Below, one piece after another: positions 51,553 to 60,389 of a stretch of DNA of 64,000 bases (position 1 is the first letter of the stretch; each line of letters starts with the position of its first letter). The notes beneath the pieces were generated by a model. The model searched no databases. It was not told where the DNA came from and saw only the letters and a list, made by a program, of their open reading frames with translations. The translations under genes and the position numbers were made by a program. Origin of the DNA: JBEKIK01 sp963845975 (lineage in GTDB: Bacteria; Planctomycetota; Planctomycetia; Pirellulales; Thermoguttaceae); the NCBI GenBank assembly GCA_963845975.1, contig CAWJUD010000001.1:496001-560000 (forward strand), written 5' to 3'.

Positions 51553-54087
51553 ATGTCAATTTTCATGACGATATTGAGTTTTGCGATGATCGGTCAGTTA
51601 TCAACCGACCGGACGCAAGCAGAGGCGGCGGTCGAGCCGGTGCGACAGACAGCGCCGGCCGATGATATCCATCCAACCGCCGATATATTTTCCCCGGCTA
51701 CTCAACCGGCAAATTCCACAACCGAGCCGGCGGCGCAAACAGAAACACCCGATACTCCGAATTCGTCAACATCGGCAAGCACGGCCGGCGACAGGACATC
51801 GATGCCGACCGGCCAGCCGGCTTCTTCACGGATTCGCCCGCCGCAGTTAATCGCCGAGGCGATGACGTTGCCCCCGGACAGCACCATTACAGGACAACCA
51901 TTGCCGCTGGTGCAAGCACTGTCGGTCTCGGCGGATAGGCGTCAACAATTTTCCATTACCCGCGCTTATTGGCAGACGGTCGAGGCGGTGGCGAAATATC
52001 ATTATTGCCTGGATCACGTCAATCAGCTTGGCCGAGTGCAATCCCGGCCGGGCGAAGAGGCTTCGCTTCAGGCGGCGCGTGCGGCGGCAACAGCCATGCT
52101 GCGCGAAGCGGAGTTGGCGGCCGGATCGGCCCAGTATGAACTGGCGGCGATTATGCAACTTCCGGCCGATGCCCCGCTTCCTTTGCCCGCCGACCGTCCG
52201 CACGTGGGGGCTTACCGAACCAATTATCAGGAACTTTTCGCCGCGCGACCTGCCCCGGATCGAGCCAGGCTTATCGACCGCACGTTGCCGATCCGGCGGA
52301 TGGGGATCGACCAGCGGGCAATCGCCATCCAAGCGGCCCAAGACGCCTTAATCGCGGCGACCGAGGCATATGAAACCAGACAGGGCAATCTGGCGAGTTT
52401 AATCTCCAGCAGCGGCCAATTGATCCATCAACAGTGGACATTCATGGAAACGGTTTGCCGTTACAATCAAGATATAGCCGAATATGCGATGATCGTGGCA
52501 GCCCCCGGTGCAACACCACAGGTTTTGGCCGGTTTTATGATCATAAACCACCAAGAGACAGGTCAATCCATGATCACCAAAGGTGAAGGCGGCGTGCGTC
52601 CGGCCGGATTGAATGAGCCGGCGCCAAATCAGCCGACATGGAATGGAAACAGCCAGCCCGCCTTGGCGCCGCGGAATGTCCCCGGGGCGAGTGCCATTCC
52701 AACCATTCCTCCCGGTGCCCAATGGGGATCATCCGTCACGCCGATGAAAACCGAGCCTACTTTAGCACCGCAGAAGAACGCTACTACGCCCAGCGGCAAG
52801 CGGGAGCCGACGCCCGCCCCGCCGCGCGGATTGGCTCCAGTAGGAGCGAAAAACGAACCCACCTTGGCGCCGCCGCGAGACGAGTCAAAACCTATTGAGG
52901 GGCAAAAGGCGAAGGGCGACGGACAAGGGGATCCGGATCGCCCCCAAGCGGAGATAAACGCGATACCCGACAAAGAAACATCCCAGTTGCCATCCCAGGA
53001 TAACGGCACACGGAGTGTGCCTGCTACAAAGGAACCGGCGAAAATCCGTTATTCCGTGGGCGATCCCTTTTCGCGGCGCGTGGAAACAGCCAACAAACCG
53101 GCTGCAGAGCTTGCCGGGGATTCGGACGCTGCGTTTTCTCCTCATCGGCGAGATAGAGCCAATGCAGTAGGCACGCTCCGTGTGCCGTATCCCAATGATT
53201 CAGGCGCTGAATCGCAGGCGTCGGCTTTGACAGATGCGGGCAGTTCCACCGCTCTTTATCCGGCGCTGGTTGAAAGTACTCCCTCGGCCCGGGTTAAACA
53301 ACTTACACTGGCCCTGCATTGGGATCGTTCCTTGCCTGAGGGCGCCGGCAAATCCATGACCCTTGAGGAGTGCTTGTCGCGGCAGACCGGCACTGCCGGG
53401 CAAGGCGGTATTGGCGCCCGCAGGGAGGCCGGCAGCGGCAACAACGACCGCCGTGCCACGGTCGAAGCCTTTTGGAGCGCACGGCAACGAGCCGCCGAGT
53501 ATCAAGCAGTGGCCCAAGAGATCGAGTTTTTCGATAACCTCATGCCGCTGGTGCTGGAGCAGCGGTCCAGACCTGAAGGTGCGGCGTCAATGCTTTATTT
53601 GCGCGCGGCCCGGCAAGGCGCCAAGGCTAACCTTCAAGAAGCACAAGCCGCTTTGATCGAGGCCCAATTCGAACTTGCCCTGCGCACACAGACGGCCGCG
53701 GAAGTTCTATGGCCCTTGCCCTCCACTCCGCCCCACGCCGGCCAATACTCACTGAATCTGGAAGCTCAACCGCGCACTCTGGTCCAGTCCTGGCCCATGC
53801 GGCGTTTGGCGGCGGCCATCCCAGCTTATAGCATAAGCCTGCAAGAACACGCCGCCTCGGTGGTCGCGGCCGATACCGCCCGGGCAAAATCAATCGACAA
53901 ATACGCCGCCGGAAATCTGCCCGTCGAACAGGTCCTGGAAGAAGTGGACGGGCAGACCCGGCAGACCTTCGACTTCCTGCAAACCCTGACCGACTACAAT
54001 CGCTCCATCGCCCAGTACGCCCTGGCCGTGCTGCCGCCCGACGCCCAGCCGACAAGAATCGCCGCGGCCCTGGTAGTGCAACGGTAA
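51553..54087 (+). CDS. TolC-like coiled-coil outer-membrane protein, internally duplicated
   Basis: The 844-residue protein has two similar helical halves: residues about 110-340 (FSITRAYWQTVEAVAKYHYCLDHV, LREAELAAGSAQYELAAIM, MGIDQRAIAIQAAQ) and 625-840 (VEAFWSARQRAAEYQAVAQE, NLQEAQAALIEAQFELALR). Both end with YNQDIAEYAM / YNRSIAQYAL. This resembles outer-membrane efflux protein repeats. A Pro-rich linker (about 345-610) with PTLAPPR/PTLAPQ repeats also contains two GGCACAC palindromic repeats. The N-terminus is hydrophobic and likely exported. AAGGAGG precedes the start. No efflux pump genes are adjacent. Confidence 0.65.
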   Translation: MSIFMTILSFAMIGQLSTDRTQAEAAVEPVRQTAPADDIHPTADIFSPATQPANSTTEPAAQTETPDTPNSSTSASTAGDRTSMPTGQPASSRIRPPQLIAEAMTLPPDSTITGQPLPLVQALSVSADRRQQFSITRAYWQTVEAVAKYHYCLDHVNQLGRVQSRPGEEASLQAARAAATAMLREAELAAGSAQYELAAIMQLPADAPLPLPADRPHVGAYRTNYQELFAARPAPDRARLIDRTLPIRRMGIDQRAIAIQAAQDALIAATEAYETRQGNLASLISSSGQLIHQQWTFMETVCRYNQDIAEYAMIVAAPGATPQVLAGFMIINHQETGQSMITKGEGGVRPAGLNEPAPNQPTWNGNSQPALAPRNVPGASAIPTIPPGAQWGSSVTPMKTEPTLAPQKNATTPSGKREPTPAPPRGLAPVGAKNEPTLAPPRDESKPIEGQKAKGDGQGDPDRPQAEINAIPDKETSQLPSQDNGTRSVPATKEPAKIRYSVGDPFSRRVETANKPAAELAGDSDAAFSPHRRDRANAVGTLRVPYPNDSGAESQASALTDAGSSTALYPALVESTPSARVKQLTLALHWDRSLPEGAGKSMTLEECLSRQTGTAGQGGIGARREAGSGNNDRRATVEAFWSARQRAAEYQAVAQEIEFFDNLMPLVLEQRSRPEGAASMLYLRAARQGAKANLQEAQAALIEAQFELALRTQTAAEVLWPLPSTPPHAGQYSLNLEAQPRTLVQSWPMRRLAAAIPAYSISLQEHAASVVAADTARAKSIDKYAAGNLPVEQVLEEVDGQTRQTFDFLQTLTDYNRSIAQYALAVLPPDAQPTRIAAALVVQR
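53005..53186. repeat. Two GGCACAC palindromes within the TolC-like gene
   Basis: Copies at 53005-53021 (GGCACAC/GTGTGCC) and 53170-53186 (GGCACGC/GTGTGCC) are translated in frame, the second as GTLRVPYP. Both lie in the disordered linker. Confidence 0.75.
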
Positions 54088-54139
54088 GAATAAGGGTAGG
54101 GGATATGGATAGTCATGTCTGTTGGGTATCAGATTGATA

Positions 54140-54215
54140 ATGCTGCGTTGGGACGGGAGTTGTACTTCCGTCCCGCCGGGCGAAACCGGGGCGGCAGTAC
54201 AACTGCCGCCCCAAC
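54140..54215. repeat. GTTGGGACGGG / CGGGGCGGC palindromic element
   Basis: GGACGGGAGTTGTACTTCC, a GGCG hinge and GGCGGCAGTACAACTGCCG form nested inverted repeats containing GTACAACT. A degenerate relative is at 51190-51245. Confidence 0.6.
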
Positions 54216-54249
54216 TCATATCACTTTGTCAATCTAAGACCCATTAAAC

Positions 54250-54274
54250 TTCTGAACCCTGAACCCTGAACCCT
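54250..54274. repeat. Period-7 tract abutting the dus start
   Basis: TGAACCC repeated three times plus CTTTTG ends three bases before the GTG at 54278. Confidence 0.75.
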
Positions 54275-54277
54275 TTT

Positions 54278-55273
54278 GTGCTCACTCCACTGCGAATTGG
54301 GCCGTTAGTGATCGATCCGCCGGTGCTTTCCGCGCCTATGGCTGGGTTTTCGAACTATGCTTATCGGCAGATTGTGCGGCGGCTGGGAGGGGTGGGTCTG
54401 ACGGTCACGGAGATGGTCGGGGCGAGGAGTTTCTTACATATTGACGCCCGGGATGATCTGCCCGACCGGCTTTGGGGCATTTTGGACGAACCGCGGCCTT
54501 TGGCCGTGCAGATTTGGGATAACGATCGGGCGGCGTTGGCCGAGGTGGGAAGCCGGCTGGCCCAGGAATTTCGGGTCAGCGTGGTGGATATAAACTTTGG
54601 CTGTCCGACCCGCGACGTGGCCGAAAAAGCCCAGAGCGGTTCGTATTTGTTGCGCTACCCCGACAAGGTCGGCGAGCTTGTGGCCTGGGTGGTGCGTGCC
54701 TGCAAGCCCGTGCCCGTGACGGCGAAAATCCGCCTGGGATGCACCCGCGATACGATTAATGCCATCGACGTGGCCCAAGCGGTCCAATCCGCGGGCGGGG
54801 CGGCGGTAACCGTGCACGGCCGGACTGCCGCAGATATGTTTGGCGGCCGGGCCGATTGGGATCAGATAGCCAAAATCAAGCCGCATCTAAAGCGGATCCC
54901 GCTTATAGGCAACGGAGATCTGAAATCGCCGCATGACGCGGTCGAGGCATTTAGCCGTTATGGCGTGGATGGGATAATGATTGGCCGGGCGGGCCTATCA
55001 AAACCCTGGCTCTTTCGCCAAGTTCAAGCGGCCCTGGCCGATGAGCCGATTCCACCCGATCCTTCATGGGAAGAGCAACGGCAAATACTGGTGGATCATT
55101 ATCGGCTGGTGCTGGAACAATTTGGAGCGGAAAAAGGCACGGTTCTAATGCGATCCTTGGCATGCCGATACGCCCGAGGCCGCCCGGGCGTGAGGACGTT
55201 CCGCGATCATGTCGCCAGGGTGCAAACGCCCGCGGAGTTTTACAACATGATAAAAGAATTTTTCCCCCGATGA
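54278..55273 (+). CDS. dus: tRNA-dihydrouridine synthase (DusB-like)
   Basis: The 331-residue FMN enzyme reduces uridine in tRNA. It starts with LTPLRIGPLVIDPPVLSAPMAGFSNYAYRQI and has catalytic Cys109 in the NFGCPTRDVAEKAQSG loop. It also has VTVHGRTA, NGDLKSP and GVDGIMIGRAGL from the TIM barrel, and a helical C-terminal RNA-binding part. The GTG start has no Shine-Dalgarno sequence and follows a GAACCCT heptamer tract. It converges with a UspA gene. Confidence 0.92.
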   Translation: MLTPLRIGPLVIDPPVLSAPMAGFSNYAYRQIVRRLGGVGLTVTEMVGARSFLHIDARDDLPDRLWGILDEPRPLAVQIWDNDRAALAEVGSRLAQEFRVSVVDINFGCPTRDVAEKAQSGSYLLRYPDKVGELVAWVVRACKPVPVTAKIRLGCTRDTINAIDVAQAVQSAGGAAVTVHGRTAADMFGGRADWDQIAKIKPHLKRIPLIGNGDLKSPHDAVEAFSRYGVDGIMIGRAGLSKPWLFRQVQAALADEPIPPDPSWEEQRQILVDHYRLVLEQFGAEKGTVLMRSLACRYARGRPGVRTFRDHVARVQTPAEFYNMIKEFFPR

Positions 55274-55348
55274 TAAAAAACGCGACAAAGTACTTGATTC
55301 TGCACTGCGAAACCGCAAGCAGTTTCTCTAGCTCATAGCCACTTGCTC

Positions 55349-55789
55349 CTAACCCTTCACCCCTTTTTTCAAGACCAACACGGGGCAGCGGGCCAGGCGC
55401 ACGACCTTTTCGGCCACCGAACCTAGCAATAGCCGTGTTAGCCCGCTCTGGCCGTGGCTGGAAAGTGCAATCAAATCGGCGTGGACCTCTTGGGCATAGT
55501 CGACGATTTGATGACCGGGGTCGCCGAAGCGAATGGCGACCTGGGCACCATCGGCCGTTTGATGGGCAAGTTTTTTTCGCAATGCCTCTTCGGCATGGAC
55601 GGCGCGACTTTGGTCGTCGATCATTTCCCATATCACGCCCGGGTCGTTCGGGGTAATGATCGGCAATACGTGGATTAAGTGCAAATGACTGGGGTCGTCA
55701 ATTAGTTCCTGCGCCGTATCCAAGGCTACAAATGAATCATCAGAAAAATCTATGGGCACAACGATTGTTTTGCGAGGCAACCAGTGCAT
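55349..55789 (-). CDS. Universal stress protein A family
   Basis: The 146-residue protein has the Usp fold with the ATP-binding motif HGQSGLTRLLLGSVAEKVV (G-2X-G-9X-G-S/T pattern) and VPIDFSDDS at the N-terminus, whose Asp lies in the nucleotide pocket. The ATP-binding motif indicates the nucleotide-binding subgroup. It is single and convergent with dus. Confidence 0.9.
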   Translation of the reverse strand: MHWLPRKTIVVPIDFSDDSFVALDTAQELIDDPSHLHLIHVLPIITPNDPGVIWEMIDDQSRAVHAEEALRKKLAHQTADGAQVAIRFGDPGHQIVDYAQEVHADLIALSSHGQSGLTRLLLGSVAEKVVRLARCPVLVLKKGVKG

Positions 55790-56077
55790 AAGAACCTCAC
55801 GAAAAAGGAATTGGACTTGATAAAATTAGTATTAGATCATGATTTTTCGTAATTAATGCAGAACACGACGATTCTTTCAAACTGTCTCAGACGAGTTTTT
55901 GCATGCTTGTCTCTAGTTTATCTATTGTGAAAAGTCATAAGTATATATATATCAATGGGTTACGACATCCAGACGGGGATCCGTCTATATTTATAACAAT
56001 TTATATTGATATAAATGCAAAATATGTTAATAATTAGATGTATAAGTATATTATTACCTGATAAAGGGGAAAGAAAA
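55790..56077. other. AT-rich regulatory gap upstream of the sufR-like gene
   Basis: No gene is seen. The sequence is AT-rich with TATATATATATC and a perfect palindrome AGACGGGGATCCGTCT (55971-55986), which could be an operator. Sites for an autoregulated SufR would be expected here. Confidence 0.4.
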
Positions 56078-56695
56078 ATGAGTGTTCAATCTCCATCGTC
56101 CGATCCTGAGTTTCTCGATTTGCTGCGGACAACCGGGCCTTTGAGCGTAGCCGAACTTGCTGACGCCATGGAGGTTACCCCCACGGCGGTCCGCCAGCGT
56201 CTAACCCGCTTGATGAGCCGGGAAATCATTCAACGCGAGGCATTGCGTAACGGCCGCGGCCGGCCAAAGCATCGCTACTGGTTGACAGATAAGGGGATGC
56301 GCATGACCGGCTCGAATTTTACCGACCTGGCCATGGTATTATGGAAGGAAGTCCGTGGACTGGAAGATCCGGATATACGCCGGGATATGCTGCGGCGCAT
56401 AGCCCAGGCTTTAGCTAACGGATATGCCAATCAGATTCAGGGTGATACTCCGGCCGAGCGGCTGCATTCGGTGGCTGAAATATTGGCCCAACGCAGGATT
56501 CCAAGCACCGTGGACGACACTTCCACTAATCCTTCCTTAACTGCCCATGCTTGCCCGTACCAGGCATTGGCCGAGCAGGACCACAGCGTGTGCACAATGG
56601 AAAGGATGATGATTTCGGAATTGGTCGGTCAAGACGTAAAACTAACTCAATGCCGCCAAGAGGGGGATGAGCAGTGCCGGTTCCAAGTCAGTTAG
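56078..56695 (+). CDS. SufR-like [Fe-S] winged-helix regulator
   Basis: The 205-residue protein has an N-terminal winged helix (PLSVAELADAMEVTPTAVRQRLTRL). The C-terminus has four cysteines (159, 172, 192, 200) spaced as CP..ALAEQDHSVC and CRQEGDEQC, matching the SufR cluster-binding motif. In cyanobacteria SufR represses suf genes when it carries [4Fe-4S]. The longest frame starts at 56015, but I choose ATG 56078 (AAGGGGAAAG upstream). It heads the suf cluster and is likely its regulator. Confidence 0.8.
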   Translation: MSVQSPSSDPEFLDLLRTTGPLSVAELADAMEVTPTAVRQRLTRLMSREIIQREALRNGRGRPKHRYWLTDKGMRMTGSNFTDLAMVLWKEVRGLEDPDIRRDMLRRIAQALANGYANQIQGDTPAERLHSVAEILAQRRIPSTVDDTSTNPSLTAHACPYQALAEQDHSVCTMERMMISELVGQDVKLTQCRQEGDEQCRFQVS

Positions 56696-56729
56696 TTTGT
56701 AGTTATACTAATGTGTTTGGACGAAACCG

Positions 56730-56790
56730 CCCTCACCCTAGCCCTCTCTCGACCAACCTTCGGTCGGTGCCCGGAGAGGGGAGTTTTGGG
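56730..56790. repeat. CCCTCACCCT/GAGAGGGG repeat upstream of nuoB
   Basis: A copy of the CCCTCACCCT/GAGAGGGG family, enlarged by a nested CGACCAACCTTCGGTCGG palindrome. Together with the copy at 57453 it flanks nuoB in the same orientation. Confidence 0.75.
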
Positions 56791-56819
56791 ATAGGCATTT
56801 TATTACTGTGAGTAGTTAA

Positions 56820-57452
56820 ATGACACGACCATGGATCGAAGCGCGGGTTGAGGAGAACGTTGCCACCACGACCTTGGAGCAGGCCCTGAATTGGGCTAAA
56901 CAAGGCAGCATTTGGCCCATGACCTTCGGCATCGCCTGTTGTGCCATCGAGATGATGTCGGCCGGGGCGGGGAGATTCGACATCGATCGTTTTGGCGCCG
57001 GGGCGTTTAGGGCCAGTCCGCGGCAATCGGACTTGATGATCGTGGCAGGCACGATCACATATAAAATGTCCAGCCGGATTCGCCGTCTGTACGACATTAT
57101 GCCCGAGCCCAAATATGTAATAGCCATGGGCGCATGCGCAATCGGCGGAGGCCCGTATTTCGAGTACGGATATAACGTGGTTCGGGGCGTTGACCTGATC
57201 GTGCCCGTGGACGTTTATATTCCCGGTTGCCCGCCGCGTCCGGAATCGCTACTGGAGGGATTGATGCGGTTGCAGGAGAAGATCAAAGGACATCGCATTG
57301 CCAAACTCCCGGCAAATGAAGTGCCGGCCGGAGCGGCCGGCAGCCGGAGCCTTAAGGTAGAGGACGAAGTTCCCATGCTGCACCAGTCCGGATTCATGCA
57401 AACAGAAGAGACAAATCTGGTATTCAACCACCAGAAGGTGAAACCGCAATAA
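56820..57452 (+). CDS. nuoB: NADH-quinone oxidoreductase subunit B-like protein
   Basis: The 210-residue protein keeps all four ligands of the N2-type [4Fe-4S] cluster: Cys40-Cys41 (IACCAIEMM), Cys106 (GACAIGGG) and Cys137 (IPGCPPRPE). It also keeps TFGIACCAIEMM and YDIMPEPKYVIAMG. NuoB couples electron transfer to quinone in complex I. No other nuo gene is within the window, and the last 45 residues are longer than in typical NuoB. Its place between sufR and sufC is unusual; it may be a relocated subunit gene. Confidence 0.85.
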   Translation: MTRPWIEARVEENVATTTLEQALNWAKQGSIWPMTFGIACCAIEMMSAGAGRFDIDRFGAGAFRASPRQSDLMIVAGTITYKMSSRIRRLYDIMPEPKYVIAMGACAIGGGPYFEYGYNVVRGVDLIVPVDVYIPGCPPRPESLLEGLMRLQEKIKGHRIAKLPANEVPAGAAGSRSLKVEDEVPMLHQSGFMQTEETNLVFNHQKVKPQ

Positions 57453-57500
57453 CCCTCACCCTCGGGTACCCTCTGGGTGCCTCTCCCAGAGGGAGAGGGG
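57453..57500. repeat. CCCTCACCCT/GAGAGGGG repeat upstream of sufC
   Basis: CCCTCACCCTCGGGTACCC is followed by the CTCTCCCAGAGGGAGAG stem. The GAGGGGAG at its 3-prime end lies about 13 bases before the sufC start and may serve as its ribosome binding site. Confidence 0.75.
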
Positions 57501-57515
57501 AGTTACAATAATAAT

Positions 57516-58118
57516 ATGACCGAGACGCTTTCTATTATCGACCTGCACGTCAACGTGGCCGAAAAGCCGATTCTTAAGGGGGTATCCCTGGAAATACATC
57601 GGGGCGAGGTTCATGCCTTGATGGGCCCCAACGGATCGGGCAAGAGCACCTTGGGTTTTGCCATAATGGGCCATCCCGGTTATCAGGTTACAAGCGGACG
57701 GATCGAGCTTAACGGCCGGGACGTATTGGCAATGGAGCCGCACGAGCGGGCCCGGGCCGGATTGTTCCTGGCCTTTCAGCGGCCGGTGTCGATACCAGGC
57801 GTGCGCATGGCCGATTTTCTCCGCCACGCAGCCACGAACATCCGCCACCCCGAGCGCAAGGAAGGCGAGGATTTGATTCCCATGCGCCAGTTTCGCAAGG
57901 AGTTGAGCGAAAAGATGAGGGAATTAAGGATGGATCCGGAATTCGCCAAGCGTTACGTGAACGAGGGTTTTTCGGGCGGGGAGATGAAACGGGCGGAAAT
58001 TTTGCAAATGGCCGTGTTGCGCCCGAAATTCGCCATCCTCGACGAGACCGACAGCGGTCTGGACGTGGACGCCGTGCGCCTGGCCAGTCTAAGCATAGCC
58101 GAGATCGGCGGGACATGA
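57516..58118 (+). CDS. sufC: SufC, Fe-S assembly ATPase (N-terminal part)
   Basis: The frame from ATG 57516 gives 200 residues with Walker A GPNGSGKST, ABC signature FSGGEMKRAEILQM and Walker B FAILDETDSGLD, as in SufC. It ends prematurely at AEIGGT. The next 77 codons (58120-58350) continue the family sequence in another frame. Removing one G from GGG at 58110-58112 gives AEIGGHEMGILIITHHEQLL, so I infer a single-base insertion. SufC powers the SufBCD scaffold. Confidence 0.85.
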   Translation: MTETLSIIDLHVNVAEKPILKGVSLEIHRGEVHALMGPNGSGKSTLGFAIMGHPGYQVTSGRIELNGRDVLAMEPHERARAGLFLAFQRPVSIPGVRMADFLRHAATNIRHPERKEGEDLIPMRQFRKELSEKMRELRMDPEFAKRYVNEGFSGGEMKRAEILQMAVLRPKFAILDETDSGLDVDAVRLASLSIAEIGGT

Positions 58119-58119
58119 G

Positions 58120-58350
58120 ATGGGAATATTGATCATCACCCATCACGAGCAGCTCCTGGAACACAATCCGCCCGATTTTACCCACGTGTTGTTGGGCGGC
58201 CGGATCGTGGAAACCGGCGGTGCGGAATTGGCAGCCCAGTTGCACAAACAAGGCTACGACCGCATTCGCGCCGCGCATCCCGAGGCCGCGGCAGAGGAAG
58301 CGGCAATGATGGAATCAAGCGTGCCTTTGCAAACCGCAATCGCAAAATGA
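58120..58350 (+). CDS. sufC: SufC, C-terminal part (displaced frame)
   Basis: The 76 residues contain IITHHEQLL (the switch histidine), VLLGGRIVETGG and LHKQGYDRIR, all standard for the C-terminus of SufC. The ATG at 58120 is not preceded by an RBS. It is read as one gene with 57516-58118 after correction of a +1 event in a G run. Confidence 0.75.
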   Translation: MGILIITHHEQLLEHNPPDFTHVLLGGRIVETGGAELAAQLHKQGYDRIRAAHPEAAAEEAAMMESSVPLQTAIAK

Positions 58351-58412
58351 CAACGCCTTGAAATATTGAGATCGCTTTAAATATTGACTCCAAATTAAAA
58401 TATCGACAATAG

Positions 58413-58433
58413 CCGGCGGTCAACGACCGCCGG
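58413..58433. repeat. Perfect GC hairpin upstream of sufB
   Basis: 9-bp arms CCGGCGGTC and GACCGCCGG around AAC. It lies 18 bases before the sufB start in a gap of about 100 bases. Confidence 0.6.
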
Positions 58434-58451
58434 ATAACGAGTATAAACATC

Positions 58452-59864
58452 ATGGCTACAGATATCCGCAATCCTGTCGTCGATCCGATCGGCGAGATCA
58501 ACAAATACGATTTTCGCAACGAGGAGAAGTTCGTTTTCAAGGCTCGCAAGGGATTGAACCGCGAGGTGGTCGCCGAAATTTCCGAGATGAAGGGCGAGCC
58601 GGCGTGGATGCGGGAATTTCGGTTTAAGGCCTTGGAAATATTTTATTCGAAACCGATGCCGCGTTGGGGCGGGAACATCGCCATCAACTTCGACGAGATC
58701 TATTACTATATGAAACCCACCGAGGGTCAGGTGAAATCCTGGGACGAAGTGCCCGCGGAAATCAAATCCACCTTCGATAAGCTGGGCATACCCGAGGCCG
58801 AAAAAAAGTTCCTTGCCGGGGTAAAGGCCCAATACGAAAGCGAAGTGGTTTACGGTTCGCTCAAGGTGGAGCTCTCGAAGCAGGGCGTGATTTTCACCGA
58901 CATGGACTCGGCCGTGCGCGAGCATGCCGACCTGGTGCGGCAGTATTTCAGCACGCTCATTCCCGCCACCGATAATAAATTCGCGGCCTTGAATTCGGCC
59001 GTCTGGTCGGGCGGATCGTTCGTTTACGTGCCCGCGGGCGTGAAAATCGAGTTCCCTTTGCAGGCATACTTCCGCATCAACGCGGCGAACATGGGCCAGT
59101 TCGAGCGGACTTTGATTATCATCGAGGAGGGGGCCCAAGCCCATTACGTCGAGGGCTGCACCGCGCCCATGTACAGCACCGAGAGTTTGCATGCCGCCGT
59201 GGTCGAGGTGATCGCCAAACAAGGCTCGCGCTTCAGATATACCACCATCCAAAACTGGGCCAATAACATCTATAACCTGGTGACCAAACGAGCGGTGGCC
59301 TATCGCGACGCCCTTGTGGAATGGGTAGACGGCAACCTGGGCAGCCGGCTGACTATGAAATACCCCTCGATCTACATGATGGAGCCGGGGGCCCGCGGCG
59401 AAGTTCTATCCGTGGCCTTCGCATCGACCGGCCAACACCAGGACGCCGGAGCAAAACTGGTGCATTGCGCCCCGCATACTTCCGGGCGGATCGTTTCCAA
59501 GTCGATTTCCAGAAACGGCGGCCGATCGAGTTATCGCGGTCTGGTCCGCGTGATGAAGGGCGCGAAAAAGTCGAAGTCGAACGTTGTTTGCGACGCCCTG
59601 ATACTCGATCCCCGCAGCCGCAGCGACACCTACCCGTACATCGAAATCGAAGAACAGGACGTGATGGTCGGCCACGAGGCCAGCGTGTCGCGAATCGGCG
59701 AGGAACAATTGTTTTACCTTGCCAGCCGCGGAATGACCGAACACGAAGCGGCCACGATGATCGTCTCCGGATTCATCGAACCCTTGGTCAAGGAACTGCC
59801 CATGGAATACGCCCTGGAAATGAACCGGCTCATTGAATTGCAGATGGAAGGAACAGTAGGGTGA
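58452..59864 (+). CDS. sufB: Fe-S cluster assembly scaffold SufB
   Basis: The 470-residue protein is intact and of normal SufB length. It contains the core GGSFVYVPAGVKIEFPLQAYFRINA, YVEGCTAPMYST and KGAKKSKSNVVCDALILD. The C-terminal HEASVSRIGEEQLFYLASRGM and MIVSGFIEPLVKELPMEYALE are the SufBD beta-helix and helical end. It forms the SufBC2D complex with the products of the neighbours. The stop codon overlaps the beginning of a period-7 tract. Confidence 0.95.
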   Translation: MATDIRNPVVDPIGEINKYDFRNEEKFVFKARKGLNREVVAEISEMKGEPAWMREFRFKALEIFYSKPMPRWGGNIAINFDEIYYYMKPTEGQVKSWDEVPAEIKSTFDKLGIPEAEKKFLAGVKAQYESEVVYGSLKVELSKQGVIFTDMDSAVREHADLVRQYFSTLIPATDNKFAALNSAVWSGGSFVYVPAGVKIEFPLQAYFRINAANMGQFERTLIIIEEGAQAHYVEGCTAPMYSTESLHAAVVEVIAKQGSRFRYTTIQNWANNIYNLVTKRAVAYRDALVEWVDGNLGSRLTMKYPSIYMMEPGARGEVLSVAFASTGQHQDAGAKLVHCAPHTSGRIVSKSISRNGGRSSYRGLVRVMKGAKKSKSNVVCDALILDPRSRSDTYPYIEIEEQDVMVGHEASVSRIGEEQLFYLASRGMTEHEAATMIVSGFIEPLVKELPMEYALEMNRLIELQMEGTVG

Positions 59865-59975
59865 TAAGGGGTCAGGGGCGAGAGGTGAGGGACTAGGAAT
59901 CGGGAATTGGCGCCGGGCCGTGTCGGCCCGGGTGAAGAGCGGATTCGCCGGACCGACGTAGTCCGGCTTTGTTAA
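59863..59975. repeat. Period-7 tract and two GC hairpins between sufB and sufD
   Basis: The heptamers GATAAGG, GGTCAGG, GGCGAGA, GGTGAGG, GACTAGG and AATCGGG run from 59863 to 59910. Two stems follow: CCGGGCC/GGCCCGG (59913-59931) and GCCGGAC/GTCCGGC (about 59949-59970). Confidence 0.75.
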
Positions 59976-60005
59976 TTATTTCAGGTTTTTTGCTCGCGGA
60001 TTTTC

Positions 60006-60389
60006 ATGGCAAGCGGCGCAATCGCTAATCAAGGCTTTACGCAAGAAGCATTTGAAACATTTTTATCCCAGCGCCGCGAGCCGGCGTGGCTTTCTGAGTT
60101 GCGCCGCGAAGCATGGACGACATTTCTGGAGTTGCCCTTGCCCGACCGAACCCAGGAAGAATGGGCTCGCACCGACATCCGGGCGTTTCGGCTGGATCGA
60201 TTCGGCATTCCAGCCCCCTCGGCCGAGGAAAAAGCCATTGCCAAGGCCCTGTTGACCGAAGGTGTGGATCTCGGCGGCAGCGCGGTAACCAGCGACAGCC
60301 GGCCGTTGCCCACGCGGCTCGATCCCGAACTGGTCGCGCCGGGGCGTGCTGTTTGGAAGCTTGGAGGAATTGATACAAAGCCACAATGA
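60006..60389 (+). CDS. sufD: SufD, N-terminal part
   Basis: The frame starts MASGAIANQGFTQEAFETFLSQR and has the SufD N-terminal motif RREAWTTFLELPLPDRTQEEWARTD. It breaks at the GGGG run 60341-60344: with one G fewer the sequence reads VAPGVLFGSLEELIQSHNELIRPYLFTKAVDYRVDKFAALHAACMSGGAVLYVPKG, as expected. The last 15 residues of this frame are therefore wrong. SufD is the partner of SufB in cluster assembly. Confidence 0.75.
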   Translation: MASGAIANQGFTQEAFETFLSQRREPAWLSELRREAWTTFLELPLPDRTQEEWARTDIRAFRLDRFGIPAPSAEEKAIAKALLTEGVDLGGSAVTSDSRPLPTRLDPELVAPGRAVWKLGGIDTKPQ

